Translations under genes and position numbers: made by a program
Shown: positions 7,606 to 15,304 of the stretch, one piece after another
Position numbering within the stretch: position 1 is the first letter of the stretch
How the letters are laid out: each line of letters starts with the position of its first letter
NCBI GenBank assembly: GCA_004299665.1
Contig: SCQZ01000436.1
Location: forward strand, 1-19,667
Length of the DNA: 19,667 nucleotides
From: Jatrophihabitans sp.
GTDB taxonomy: Bacteria; Actinomycetota; Actinomycetes; Mycobacteriales; Jatrophihabitantaceae
Direction: 5' to 3'
The notes under the pieces: model-generated
Database searches by the model: none
What the model was told of the DNA's origin: nothing
The model's input: the letters and a program-made list of their open reading frames with translations, nothing else

Positions 7606-8445
7606 TCAGTTCTGCCGTTGTGAGGAGTGCCAGGGAATCGTGAGTCGTTCGATGAACTCGACGACGTAGTAGAGGATGGTGGCGAAGACGGCGAGCAGCA
7701 CGATGATCGCGAAGATCAAGCTGGTGTCCAGCTGGCCCTGAGCCTGGATCAGCAGGTAACCCCAGCCCTTGTCGGAGGCTACGAACTCGCCGATGATTCC
7801 CCCGATGACGGCGAGGCTGGTCGCGACCTTCATACCGGCGAAGATGCTGGGCAGCGCCTGTGGCAGTCGCACCCGGACGAAGACCCGTCGCTTCGGCGCA
7901 CCCATGGAGCGGGCCAGACGCACCATCTCAGGGTCGACACCGCCGAGTCCGGTAACGGTGTTGACGAGCACCGGGAAGAACGCGATCGAGAAGGTGATGA
8001 CGATACGAGGCGTCTCGCCGTAGCCCCACCAGACGACGAACAGCGGCGCCAGCGCGACCTTCGGGATGCTGTTGAACGCGATGAGCAACGGGTACAACAA
8101 CCGGTTGAGCCACTTGCTCGCCACGATCACCATGCCGAGCGGAACGGCGATGAGCACGCCGATCACGTAACCCTCGAGGATCTCCTTGATCGTCGGGCCG
8201 CCGTTGCGAATGAGTTGCTCCCGGCTGGTCCACAGGCGCTTACCGACGGTCCAGGGGGACGGCAGGATGTAGCTCTTCGGGCTGAACAGTGCGACCGCCG
8301 CAGCCCAGACCGCGATCAGGACGATCATCGCGATCACGGTCCATCCCGCCCGGCCACCGACGCGCACGCGCGGTAGCCCCTTGACCTTGGTGGTGGCCGG
8401 CGGTCGACTCGCCGGTGCGGGCGTCAAGATGGCGGTGTCAGCCAT
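7606..8445 (-). CDS. ABC transporter permease, NitT/TauT (SsuC-like)
   Basis: 279-residue inner-membrane permease of the BPD transport family, with about six hydrophobic helices after a 33-residue hydrophilic N-terminus. The cytoplasmic EAA loop is clear (EMVRLARSMGAPKRRVFVRVRLPQALPSIFAG), as are YILPSP near the N-terminus and GGIIGEFVAS after the loop, both typical of SsuC/TauC. The start ATG at 8445 overlaps the end of the ATPase gene by 8 nt, and GGAG upstream lies inside that gene, so translation is coupled. It presumably works as a homodimer with the flanking ATPase and binding lipoprotein. Confidence 0.93.
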   Translation of the reverse strand: MADTAILTPAPASRPPATTKVKGLPRVRVGGRAGWTVIAMIVLIAVWAAAVALFSPKSYILPSPWTVGKRLWTSREQLIRNGGPTIKEILEGYVIGVLIAVPLGMVIVASKWLNRLLYPLLIAFNSIPKVALAPLFVVWWGYGETPRIVITFSIAFFPVLVNTVTGLGGVDPEMVRLARSMGAPKRRVFVRVRLPQALPSIFAGMKVATSLAVIGGIIGEFVASDKGWGYLLIQAQGQLDTSLIFAIIVLLAVFATILYYVVEFIERLTIPWHSSQRQN

Positions 8446-9262
8446 GGAGGACTCCCAGTTTCTTGAAGAGGCTGTGCACGCGGGCGTGGGTCGTGGCGAA
8501 CTCGGGGCTCTCGCGCACCTCGGCGGTCCGCGGCCGGGGCAGGTCGACGTCGATGATCTCGACGATGCGGCTGGGCCGCGCGCTCATCACGGCGATGCGA
8601 TCGGACAAGAAGACCGCCTCGGCGATGTCGTGCGTGACGAGCACACCTGTCTTGCGGCTACCGACGACGAGCTTCTGCAGGTCCAGTTGCATCTGTTCGC
8701 GAGTCAGCGCGTCGAGGGCGGCGAACGGCTCGTCGAGCAGCAGCACGTCGGGATCTTGGATCAGTCCCCGGCACAGCGCCACGCGCTGGCGCATGCCACC
8801 GGACAGTTCGTACGGTCGGCGGTCCTCGAATCCGGCCAGGCCGACCTGGGCCAGCAGGTCCCGCGCCCTGCGGACGTGCTGCTTCGGGCTCTGGCCGCGC
8901 ATCACGAAGGGGGTGAGCACATTCTCGATGACCGTGCGCCAGTCGAAGAGCAGGTCCTTTTGGAAGACGACCCCGACGTCCGGGTTGGGTTTGTTTACCT
9001 GGGCGTCCCGTACGGTGACGGTGCCCGCAGTGGGGGTGTCCAGTCCGGCGACGAGCATGAGCAACGTGCTCTTGCCGCACCCGCTGGGGCCGATGAGGGA
9101 GACGATCTCGCCCTCCGCGATCGTCAGCGACATGTTCTCCAGGGCTGTGACGGTGCCGCCCCTGCGTGGCCGGAACACCTTGCTGACGCCGTCGATCACG
9201 ATCGCGTCACGGGCGTCGCTGTGCACCGGATGAGCGGCGCTGTCCTGCTGTGTCGAGACCAT
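8438..9262 (-). CDS. ABC transporter ATP-binding protein, NitT/TauT (SsuB-like)
   Basis: 274-residue ATPase with a full set of motifs: Walker A GPSGCGKST (58-66), Q-loop Q101, signature LSGGM (153-157), Walker B VLLLDEP (173-179), D-loop AALD and switch H211 in VTHD. It energises the importer encoded by the next two genes. I chose ATG 9262 because AAGGGA lies 8 nt upstream. The frame also opens with a GTG at 9304 that overlaps the Rieske gene stop as GTGA and would add 14 residues with no homology, so that start cannot be excluded. Confidence 0.92.
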   Translation of the reverse strand: MVSTQQDSAAHPVHSDARDAIVIDGVSKVFRPRRGGTVTALENMSLTIAEGEIVSLIGPSGCGKSTLLMLVAGLDTPTAGTVTVRDAQVNKPNPDVGVVFQKDLLFDWRTVIENVLTPFVMRGQSPKQHVRRARDLLAQVGLAGFEDRRPYELSGGMRQRVALCRGLIQDPDVLLLDEPFAALDALTREQMQLDLQKLVVGSRKTGVLVTHDIAEAVFLSDRIAVMSARPSRIVEIIDVDLPRPRTAEVRESPEFATTHARVHSLFKKLGVLHG

Positions 9263-9300
9263 CTCGGCGGTCCCTTCTCGGGTGCGTAGGGTCGTCGGAC

Positions 9301-10326
9301 TCACGGTGCTGCTACCCGCGCGCTCTGCTTGTGGGCCTGCTGCCGCAGGAGCCGGCGGATGCGCACGACGCCGAGGTCGTGCTGGTAGAGGTTCTCGGCC
9401 TGGTCGGCGTCAGGAGCCATCGCCTCGAGCATGCGGCGGTCCTGCTCCAGGACGTTCCAGTGACGCTCCTCGATCTTCGTCTTGTAGAGGAATCGCCAGA
9501 CGTCCCGCTGCCAGCCGGCGACCTTGCGGTACCGCCAGAAGAACACGGCGCACCGTTCAGACGTCAGCGGCGTGACAAGCCCGACGATGCCGAACGGGCC
9601 GCCGGGGCCTGCCGTCGGTGGGTACGGAATCTCCAGCCGCAGCCAGTCGATGCCGGTGTGGGCGTACTCCACCCAGTCGAAGTTGACGCCCTGCTGCGTC
9701 GTCTTCTCGAAGAAGAACCCGGTGTCCGTCTCGCGGATCCGGAACTGTGCGGCGGTGTCCCCGGCATACATGGTGTGTGACTCGCGGTGCAGGAACGTGC
9801 CGTGCATCGGGTCGAGGACGTTCTCCACGGCGAAGCGCCACGGGCAGTTCCACTCGGCGTACGCGAGGAAGTGGGAATACTCGTCATCGGAGAGCGTGTC
9901 GGGCAACGTCAGCTCGCACGGTGCCGGATGGTCGTCGTCGCCGAAGTACGCGAGCACCGCACCGGCGACCTCACGCAGCGGCAGGCTCGGCACGAGTGTC
10001 TTTCCTTCGAGGTTGCAGCCGGGCATGCCAGGAACCGATACGACCGTGCCCTCCCCGTTGACCTGCACTCCGTGGTAGGCGCACTGGATCCGGTCCCCGA
10101 GGTGCACGCCCTGCGACAGCGGTGCGCCGCGGTGCGGGCAGCGGTCCTCCAGCATGTGCAGACGGCCGTCTGGCTCGCGGAACAAGATCCAGTCCTCGCC
10201 CAGGCGCGTGACCCTGCGCAACGCGCCCGGCGCGACGAACGATGACGGGCACACGCCGTACCACCGATTCCGCAGGCCGGTCGCAGCGAGGTCCTCGGCC
10301 GTGAGTTGCTTCTTGACCATGCCCAT
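9301..10326 (-). CDS. Rieske non-heme iron oxygenase, terminal oxygenase subunit
   Basis: 341-residue oxygenase of the phthalate/vanillate type that inserts oxygen into an aromatic or related substrate. The N-terminal Rieske [2Fe-2S] domain has C63-x-H65 (CPHRG) and C82-x2-H85 (CAYHG). The catalytic domain shows the mononuclear iron motif ENVLDPMHGTFLH, with bridging D172, ligands H175 and H180, and the likely third ligand D296 in LEQDRRMLE. No small beta subunit or separate ferredoxin is present, so this is probably a two-component system with the reductase encoded 240 nt upstream. It starts 1 nt after the stop of the small HTH-like gene. ATG 10320 (residue 3) is an alternative start. The sequence does not reveal the substrate. 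Confidence 0.93.
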   Translation of the reverse strand: MGMVKKQLTAEDLAATGLRNRWYGVCPSSFVAPGALRRVTRLGEDWILFREPDGRLHMLEDRCPHRGAPLSQGVHLGDRIQCAYHGVQVNGEGTVVSVPGMPGCNLEGKTLVPSLPLREVAGAVLAYFGDDDHPAPCELTLPDTLSDDEYSHFLAYAEWNCPWRFAVENVLDPMHGTFLHRESHTMYAGDTAAQFRIRETDTGFFFEKTTQQGVNFDWVEYAHTGIDWLRLEIPYPPTAGPGGPFGIVGLVTPLTSERCAVFFWRYRKVAGWQRDVWRFLYKTKIEERHWNVLEQDRRMLEAMAPDADQAENLYQHDLGVVRIRRLLRQQAHKQSARVAAP

Positions 10327-10327
10327 G

Positions 10328-10546
10328 TCAGGCCCCCAGCCGGTGCATCTCGGTGGTGAAGGACGCCTCCGTGAACGGGCGACCGTCCGAGGCCACCAGG
10401 CCGTCGGCCTTCAGTTCCGCCAGCAGTTCCGGAAGGGCGTGGCTGCCGCGGCCGAAAGCCTCCTCGATCGCGCCGGCGAGTTTCACCTCGTACGGCGACG
10501 GCGGGCCCTGCCGCGATTGGTGCGGCTCGAGGTAGTTCCAGCTCAT
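10328..10546 (-). CDS. Small recombinase-like helix-turn-helix protein between reductase and oxygenase genes
   Basis: 72-residue protein beginning MSWNYLEPHQSRQGPPSPYE. ATG 10546 is chosen because AAGGAG lies 8 nt upstream (10555-10560) and the stop is 1 nt from the Rieske oxygenase start, a clear operon position. The second half (ELLAELKADGLVASDGRPFTEASFTTEMHRLG) resembles the small helical domain of large serine recombinases, where a similar GW/FT-type motif reads DNA. There is no catalytic serine-recombinase domain. I recall similar short proteins annotated as recombinase-like HTH beside Rieske oxygenases, but could not check. It may be a DNA-binding modulator or an accessory factor of the oxygenase; its role is unknown. 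Confidence 0.8.
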   Translation of the reverse strand: MSWNYLEPHQSRQGPPSPYEVKLAGAIEEAFGRGSHALPELLAELKADGLVASDGRPFTEASFTTEMHRLGA

Positions 10547-10566
10547 CAGGTTGTCTCCTTGCCTAC

Positions 10567-11529
10567 TCAGAGGTCCAGAACCAGGACGGGGGACTGTGCG
10601 CGAGAGACGCAGATCATCATCGTGTCGTTGGCCGCGCGTTCGGCGTCGCTGAGAATCGAGTCGCGGTGGTCGACCGAGCCCTCCAGCACGGCTGTCTCGC
10701 AGGTGCCGCAGATGCCCTCCTCGCAGGAACTGGGCAGGTCGAGGCCGGCGTTCCGCAGTGACTCGAGGATCGAGCAGCCGGGGCGCACCTTGACCCGGGC
10801 CCCCGACTGGGAGCAGACGACATCGAAGTCGCGTTCGGACTCGATCGCGTACTCGTTGCCGGCTCTGGGCGCGAACCGTTCCACCTGCAACGTGCCGTCG
10901 GGCCAGGATCGACAGAGATTCTCGACCGCGGCCAGCAGTGGTTCGGGCCCGCAGCAGTACACCTGAACTCCCGGCTGCGGCCGTGCGAGCCAGCCGTCGA
11001 GGTCCATCAGCCCGGCCTCGTCCTGCGGGCTCACCACCACACTTCCGCCATAACCGGCGAGTTCGTCGAGGAACGCCATGGAGGCGCGGTGCCGGCCGCC
11101 GTACAGGAGCCGCCACTCGGCCCGGCTACGTGCCGCGGCCGCCACCATCGGCAGCAGCGGCGTGATGCCGATGCCACCGGCGACGAACAGGTACCGATCA
11201 CTCGCATGGAAGGCGAAGTTGTTGCGCGGGCCGCGCACCTGGAGCCGCTGGCCGGGCCGCACCTGCCGGTGCACGAAATCCGAGCCACCACGGCTGCTCT
11301 GCTCCTGCAGTACCGCCACCCGGTAGTAGGTCGGGTCGTCGGGGTCGCCGCACAGCGAGTACTGGCGGATCACACCGCTCGGCAGGCACAGATCCACGTG
11401 TGCGCCCGGATGCCAATCCGGCAGTGGCTTGCCCTCCGGATCGACCAGCACCAGCGACAGAACCCCGTCCGCTTCCCAGGTCATCCGGCGCACGAGCACC
11501 TCACGGCCCGACTCGCTGTGTGCTGTCAC
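10567..11529 (-). CDS. VanB-type flavin/[2Fe-2S] oxygenase reductase
   Basis: 320-residue reductase of the phthalate dioxygenase reductase family that passes electrons from NAD(P)H through FMN to a C-terminal plant-type ferredoxin centre and then to the Rieske oxygenase. Domains in order: flavin-binding barrel with RQYSLCG (55-61), NAD-binding domain with GGIGITPLLPM (118-128) and YCCGPEPLL (191-199), and a ferredoxin domain with C269, C274, C277 (CEEGICGTC) and C307. The GTG start at 11529 overlaps the upstream stop as GTGA. It is separated from the oxygenase gene by the small HTH-like gene only, so the three form a unit. Confidence 0.93.
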   Translation of the reverse strand: MTAHSESGREVLVRRMTWEADGVLSLVLVDPEGKPLPDWHPGAHVDLCLPSGVIRQYSLCGDPDDPTYYRVAVLQEQSSRGGSDFVHRQVRPGQRLQVRGPRNNFAFHASDRYLFVAGGIGITPLLPMVAAAARSRAEWRLLYGGRHRASMAFLDELAGYGGSVVVSPQDEAGLMDLDGWLARPQPGVQVYCCGPEPLLAAVENLCRSWPDGTLQVERFAPRAGNEYAIESERDFDVVCSQSGARVKVRPGCSILESLRNAGLDLPSSCEEGICGTCETAVLEGSVDHRDSILSDAERAANDTMMICVSRAQSPVLVLDL

Positions 11530-13154
11530 GACCGCACCTCAACAGGGGGGACGAAGGCGTGCGGCATCGGCTCCACGGCGAGGAGATCGATCTCGACGAG
11601 CGTCGGGCCGGCGGCGGCGACCGCATCCGCGAGGACCGCTCCCGCGTCGTCCGGGTCGACGATCGCCGCGTAGCGCAGGCCGATAGCCCGTGCCAACCCC
11701 GCGAAGTCGGGCGTGTGCAGGTCTACCCCGGCGCGCGGGGCGTGCTGCGCATCCTGCAGGTTGCGCAGCACGCCGTACCCGCGATCGTTGAACACGAGAA
11801 GGGTCAGGTTCGGCCGCTCCTGGCACAGCGTCAGCAGTTCGCCGAGGTGGACCGCGAGGCCGCCATCGCCTGCCATGACGACCACGGGGGTGTCCGGTCG
11901 ACCCAGTGCGGCTCCGATACCCATCGCGAGGCCCTGACCGATCCCGCCACCGCGCGCGAAGATGTTGCTGCGTGGGCTGTGGATGGGCAGCAACCGGTTG
12001 CCCCAGCTGCTGGATGCAATGGTGACGTCACGGGCGATCACGCCGGTGTGCGGCAGCGCGTCGACGATCGCGTCGCAGAACCGTGCCTGGACGCCGATAT
12101 CTGCCCGCTGGTCGGCCCGCACCAGCGCGCGGGTCGCGACGGCACGCTCCCGCCAACCGGCTTCCGCGCCACACTGGCCGATCCGCGCTGACAGCGCGTG
12201 AAGCACGTCCGCGGCGTCCCCCACCAAGGCGAGCTTGGCCGGGTAGACCCGACCGACGGCTGCGGTGTCGACATCGATCTGGATGTGCGTCGTCGGCACC
12301 CGCACCTTGTAACTGCGGGTCTCGTTCGAGCGGAAGTGGGTGCCGACGCTGAGCAGCACGTCGGCGTCGTCCAGCATGGCCTGGACGGCGGGCATGGCGG
12401 CGTAGTTGCCGATGCACAGTTCGTGGTCCTCGTCGACGGCGCCGCGGCCGGCGTTGCTCGTGAGCAGCGGCGCGCCGAGCCGATCGACCAGCGTCTGCAG
12501 CACGTCGCCGGCGTCGGCGGCCCCACCGCCGGCCCAGATGACGGGGCGGCGAGCACTCGCGAGCAGCGCGGCCGCCTCCTTCATGGTCACGTCGTCCGGG
12601 CGCACAGGCGCCGCCGGACGTCGCGCCGGGAGTTCCCCATCGACCGACGCGTACTGCAGGTCGATCGGCCACTCGACACTCACCGGTCCCGTCGGGGCGG
12701 CGAGTGCACGGTCGACGGCGGACTGCAAGGTGGCAGGCGCGTCGGCCGCGGCGTCGATGATCAGTGTCTGCGCCGAGACCGCGGCGAGCATCCCGCTCTG
12801 ATCTCTGGTTTCGTGGATGAATCCCCGCCCCTGTCCCAGGTAGGTCGTGGGGATCTGGCCGGTCACGTGCAGCACCGGGCTGCCGGCTGTCAGCGCCTCG
12901 ATAAGCGAGCCCGCAGCATTGCCGGCTCCGGTCCCGGTGCTGGTGAGTGCGCAACCGAGGCCCCGGCGGGCTCGGGCGTAGCCGTCGGCCGCGTTCACCG
13001 CCGCGGCCTCGTGTCGTACGGGCACGAAACGCAGCGCGGCGTCGACAGCCTGCACGAGCGGCAGGTTGTGGATGCTGACGACGCCGAAGACGGTGTCGAC
13101 GTCCGCCGCGCGCAGCACCTCCACCAAGAGGTCGCCGCCGGTGGGGAAACGCAT
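11526..13154 (-). CDS. ThDP-dependent decarboxylase/carboligase-like enzyme (acetolactate synthase / benzoylformate decarboxylase superfamily)
   Basis: 542-residue thiamine-diphosphate enzyme with three-domain architecture: N-terminal PYR domain with the cofactor-activating Glu (E49 in VRHEAAAVNAADGYAR), central domain, and C-terminal PP domain with the GDG...ND Mg-ThDP motif starting at 429 (GDGGLAVHLGELL to FND at 456). Acetolactate synthase, benzoylformate decarboxylase, oxalyl-CoA decarboxylase and related families share this layout, and the substrate cannot be fixed from sequence. In this operon it could decarboxylate a 2-oxo acid formed after ring cleavage, handing an aldehyde to the divergently encoded aldehyde dehydrogenase. 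ATG 13154 has CAGGAGA as RBS; the frame is open further upstream, but that would run over the SDR gene and lacks homology. Confidence 0.9.
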   Translation of the reverse strand: MRFPTGGDLLVEVLRAADVDTVFGVVSIHNLPLVQAVDAALRFVPVRHEAAAVNAADGYARARRGLGCALTSTGTGAGNAAGSLIEALTAGSPVLHVTGQIPTTYLGQGRGFIHETRDQSGMLAAVSAQTLIIDAAADAPATLQSAVDRALAAPTGPVSVEWPIDLQYASVDGELPARRPAAPVRPDDVTMKEAAALLASARRPVIWAGGGAADAGDVLQTLVDRLGAPLLTSNAGRGAVDEDHELCIGNYAAMPAVQAMLDDADVLLSVGTHFRSNETRSYKVRVPTTHIQIDVDTAAVGRVYPAKLALVGDAADVLHALSARIGQCGAEAGWRERAVATRALVRADQRADIGVQARFCDAIVDALPHTGVIARDVTIASSSWGNRLLPIHSPRSNIFARGGGIGQGLAMGIGAALGRPDTPVVVMAGDGGLAVHLGELLTLCQERPNLTLLVFNDRGYGVLRNLQDAQHAPRAGVDLHTPDFAGLARAIGLRYAAIVDPDDAGAVLADAVAAAGPTLVEIDLLAVEPMPHAFVPPVEVRS

Positions 13155-13183
13155 GCTGATTCTCCTGAGCCCTTCGCCGGCCG

Positions 13184-13972
13184 TCAGTGGATGCCGCGGC
13201 CCACGCCGCCGCCCACGTCGATCGCCGATCCGGTGATGTAGGAGGCGCGGCCCGACAGCAGGAATGCGATCACGGCGGCGACCTCCTCGGGTGTCCCTAG
13301 CCGCCCGAGCGGCACTCTCCTGTCGGCTGCGAGGTCGCGCTGCCAGGTGGCGTAGTCGTGGACCGTGCCGGCCCGCTCGTAGCGCCGCCGCCACTGTCCG
13401 GTGTCGACAAGACCCAGGCACACCGAGTTCACGCGTATGCCGTCCGGGGCGTACGCGTCGGCCATGGTGCGTGAGAGGTTCAGCAGACCGGCGCGGGCTG
13501 CGCTCGTCGCCGCGAGCCGCGGCTCTGGCTGGACCGCGAGGATCGCGTTGACGTTGACGATCGCGGCCGCGCCCGAGCGGCGCAGCCAGGGCAGCGACGC
13601 GTTCGTGGGGTTCAGCACGCCCGCGAACTTCAGGTCCAGCTCGTCGCGCCAGTCGTCCGCGGTCGTCTGCTCGAGTGTCTTCATGCGCGACTGCCCCGCG
13701 TTGTTGACCAGCCCGTCCAACCGCCCGAACCGGTCGGTGACCGCCGCCACCAGAGCCGCAACCTCTTGCGGGATACGCACGTCGCACGTGCTCGCCAGCA
13801 CGCGGTCGCCCGCGATGCCGGCGTCGGCGAGTGCCTTCTGCAGCCGCTCGCCGTCGCGCGCGCACGTGGCCAGCAGCGCTCCCTCGCCGGCGAGCAGGCG
13901 CAGCGTGGCGAGACCGACGCCCGAACTGCCGCCGGTGACCAGGATGACCCGGTCTCGCAAGAAGAGATCCAT
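13184..13972 (-). CDS. SDR-family protein lacking the usual catalytic residues
   Basis: 262-residue Rossmann-fold protein with a sound coenzyme motif TGGSSGVG (13-20), CDV (63-65), NNAG (90-93) and a regular SDR C-terminus (SYITGSAIDVGGGVG). The catalytic positions are not normal. Where classical SDRs have Ser, the sequence reads VNVNAILAV (A143); where they have YxxxK it reads ATSAARAG (T156, R160); and the Asn of the tetrad seems to be K115. The neighbouring residues align without gaps, so this is substitution rather than poor alignment. I recall an ATSAARAG subgroup of SDRs, which would make it a conserved variant. It may bind NAD(P)(H) but use different chemistry or serve as a partner. 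GAGGAAG precedes ATG 13972, 7 nt after the previous gene. Confidence 0.9.
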   Translation of the reverse strand: MDLFLRDRVILVTGGSSGVGLATLRLLAGEGALLATCARDGERLQKALADAGIAGDRVLASTCDVRIPQEVAALVAAVTDRFGRLDGLVNNAGQSRMKTLEQTTADDWRDELDLKFAGVLNPTNASLPWLRRSGAAAIVNVNAILAVQPEPRLAATSAARAGLLNLSRTMADAYAPDGIRVNSVCLGLVDTGQWRRRYERAGTVHDYATWQRDLAADRRVPLGRLGTPEEVAAVIAFLLSGRASYITGSAIDVGGGVGRGIH

Positions 13973-13979
13973 CGCTTCC

Positions 13980-14732
13980 TCAGTGCAGGACGAAGCCGCC
14001 GTCGACGACGATCAGCTGGCCGGTGAGATAGGACGATTCGGAGCCGAGCAGGAAGGCGACGATGCCGGTGACGTCGTCGGGTCGCTGCTCACGGGCAATG
14101 ACGCGGTTGGTGCGGTACAGCTCGTGTCGGGTGGCCGGGATGTTCTCCGCGGACGGCCCGACCGTGAGACCCGGGGCCACCGCGTTGACGGTGATCTCCC
14201 GACCGCCCAGCTCGCGAGCCATCGCCTTGGTCAGTGCAACGAGTGCGCCCTTGGAGGTGACGTAGTGGGCCAACCGCGGCGAGCCGTACAGGGCCGCGTC
14301 CGAGGTGATGTTGACGATTCACCCGCCGTCGACGAGGTGTGGTAGCACGGCACGCGACACCAACCACGGCCCCCGGGCGTTGACCGCCATGATGCGGTCC
14401 CACTCGGCGACCGTGATCTCCTGGAAGAGCTTCCCGCCGACGCCGTCGGCAAGCCCCGCGTTGTTGATCAGGCCGTGAATCGGACCTGCGGTGGCGACCT
14501 GTTCGACCGCAACGGACACCGACATCTCGTCGGCGACGTCCATCGTGACGAACTCGGCGGACAAGCCCTCCGCGCGTAGGGCGGTCTCCGCGGCCTTGCC
14601 ACGCTCGGCGTCGCGTTCGGCCAGCACGACGCGGGCCCCGGCCCTGCCGACGCGCTGCGCCATCGCCAGGCCGAGCCCGCGGCCCGCTCCGGTGATGACG
14701 ACGGTGCGACCGGTCAGGTCCGGGGACGTCAC
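13980..14732 (-). pseudogene. SDR-family dehydrogenase interrupted by an in-frame TGA
   Basis: A classical SDR of 250 codon positions from GTG 14732 to TGA 13980. The N-terminal part has TGAGRGLG (14-21), MDVAD (64-68) and NNAG (90-93). Codon 138 (14319-14321) is TGA in VDGG-stop-IVNITS. Related SDRs usually have Arg or Lys here, so a single CGA-to-TGA change is the simplest explanation. Reading continues in the same frame with an intact active site: S144, Y157 and K161 (YVTSK), then the standard LTGQLIVVDGGFVLH end. The stop removes the catalytic Tyr and Lys. No recoding signal is visible. Either the gene is a very recent pseudogene or this is a sequencing error; restart at TTG 14273 would give only a 97-aa fragment. 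The gene lies 5 nt after the cupin stop. Confidence 0.8.
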
Positions 14733-14737
14733 GACGC

Positions 14738-15271
14738 TCAGTCCCGCGTCACGCCGTGGACGGCCGACGTCTCCGGGTACACCGGAACCTGCGGCTTCTG
14801 CCTGCCGATGATGACGCAGATGAGGGCATCGGTGTCGCCGACGTTCTTCACGCTGCGCGGCACGCCTGCGGGCACCACGATCATGTCGCGGTAACCCAGG
14901 GTGCGCCTGGCGACCTCGCTGCCCCGGTGGATCCCGAATTCGACCTGGCCCTCGAGAACGAAGAACCCCTCCTCGGCGTCGTGGTGGGTGTGCTCCGGGC
15001 CTTCGGCTCCCGGCGGCAGCAGCATGTTCGAGAAGGTGAAGCCGCGCGACGGGATGATGCGGGCGTCGTCCTCGTGGTTCCCGGTCGCGCCGGAGCCGAC
15101 GTAGCGGATCTGCGCGCGGGCGAACTGCGGGCCAGCCTTGGTCTGGAACGCAAGAGTGTCCCAATCGGGCTGGCGACTCTCGCGGGTGGCGATCAGGGTG
15201 TCGGCGTATGCGGCGAGATCCGGGGCGTTCTCGTACTCCGGCTCGACGGTCGTCTGGACCTGGCTGGTCAT
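14738..15271 (-). CDS. Single-domain cupin protein
   Basis: 177-residue protein with one beta-barrel cupin domain. Motif 1 is complete (PPGAEGPEHTHHDAEEGFFVLEG; H94, H96, E101), so a divalent metal could bind through two His and one Glu. Motif 2 (PAGVPRSVKN, 134-143) has Arg where the fourth ligand His is usual. Such cupins in catabolic operons may be dioxygenases, isomerases or lyases; none can be chosen here. Strong RBS AGGAAGGGAA precedes ATG 15271. It lies between the hydrolase and the broken SDR gene in the operon. Confidence 0.85.
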   Translation of the reverse strand: MTSQVQTTVEPEYENAPDLAAYADTLIATRESRQPDWDTLAFQTKAGPQFARAQIRYVGSGATGNHEDDARIIPSRGFTFSNMLLPPGAEGPEHTHHDAEEGFFVLEGQVEFGIHRGSEVARRTLGYRDMIVVPAGVPRSVKNVGDTDALICVIIGRQKPQVPVYPETSAVHGVTRD

Positions 15272-15304
15272 GGGCGTTCCCTTCCTTGGGGGTCTGGTAT
15301 CGCC

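Noticed and set aside
10547..11116. Upstream extension of the 72-residue protein to 262 residues
   Set aside because: The extension overlaps the reductase gene out of frame and has no homology features; ATG 10546 has AAGGAG at the right distance.
13155..13865. N-terminal extension of the ThDP enzyme frame
   Set aside because: It overlaps the SDR gene in another frame and is Arg-rich nonsense; ATG 13154 has a good RBS and begins at the expected PYR domain.
14319..14321. Selenocysteine or programmed readthrough at the in-frame TGA
   Set aside because: The position is a surface loop before the catalytic Ser where Arg or Lys is usual, not a redox Cys site, and I see no bacterial SECIS-like hairpin just downstream. 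Mutation or sequencing error is simpler.
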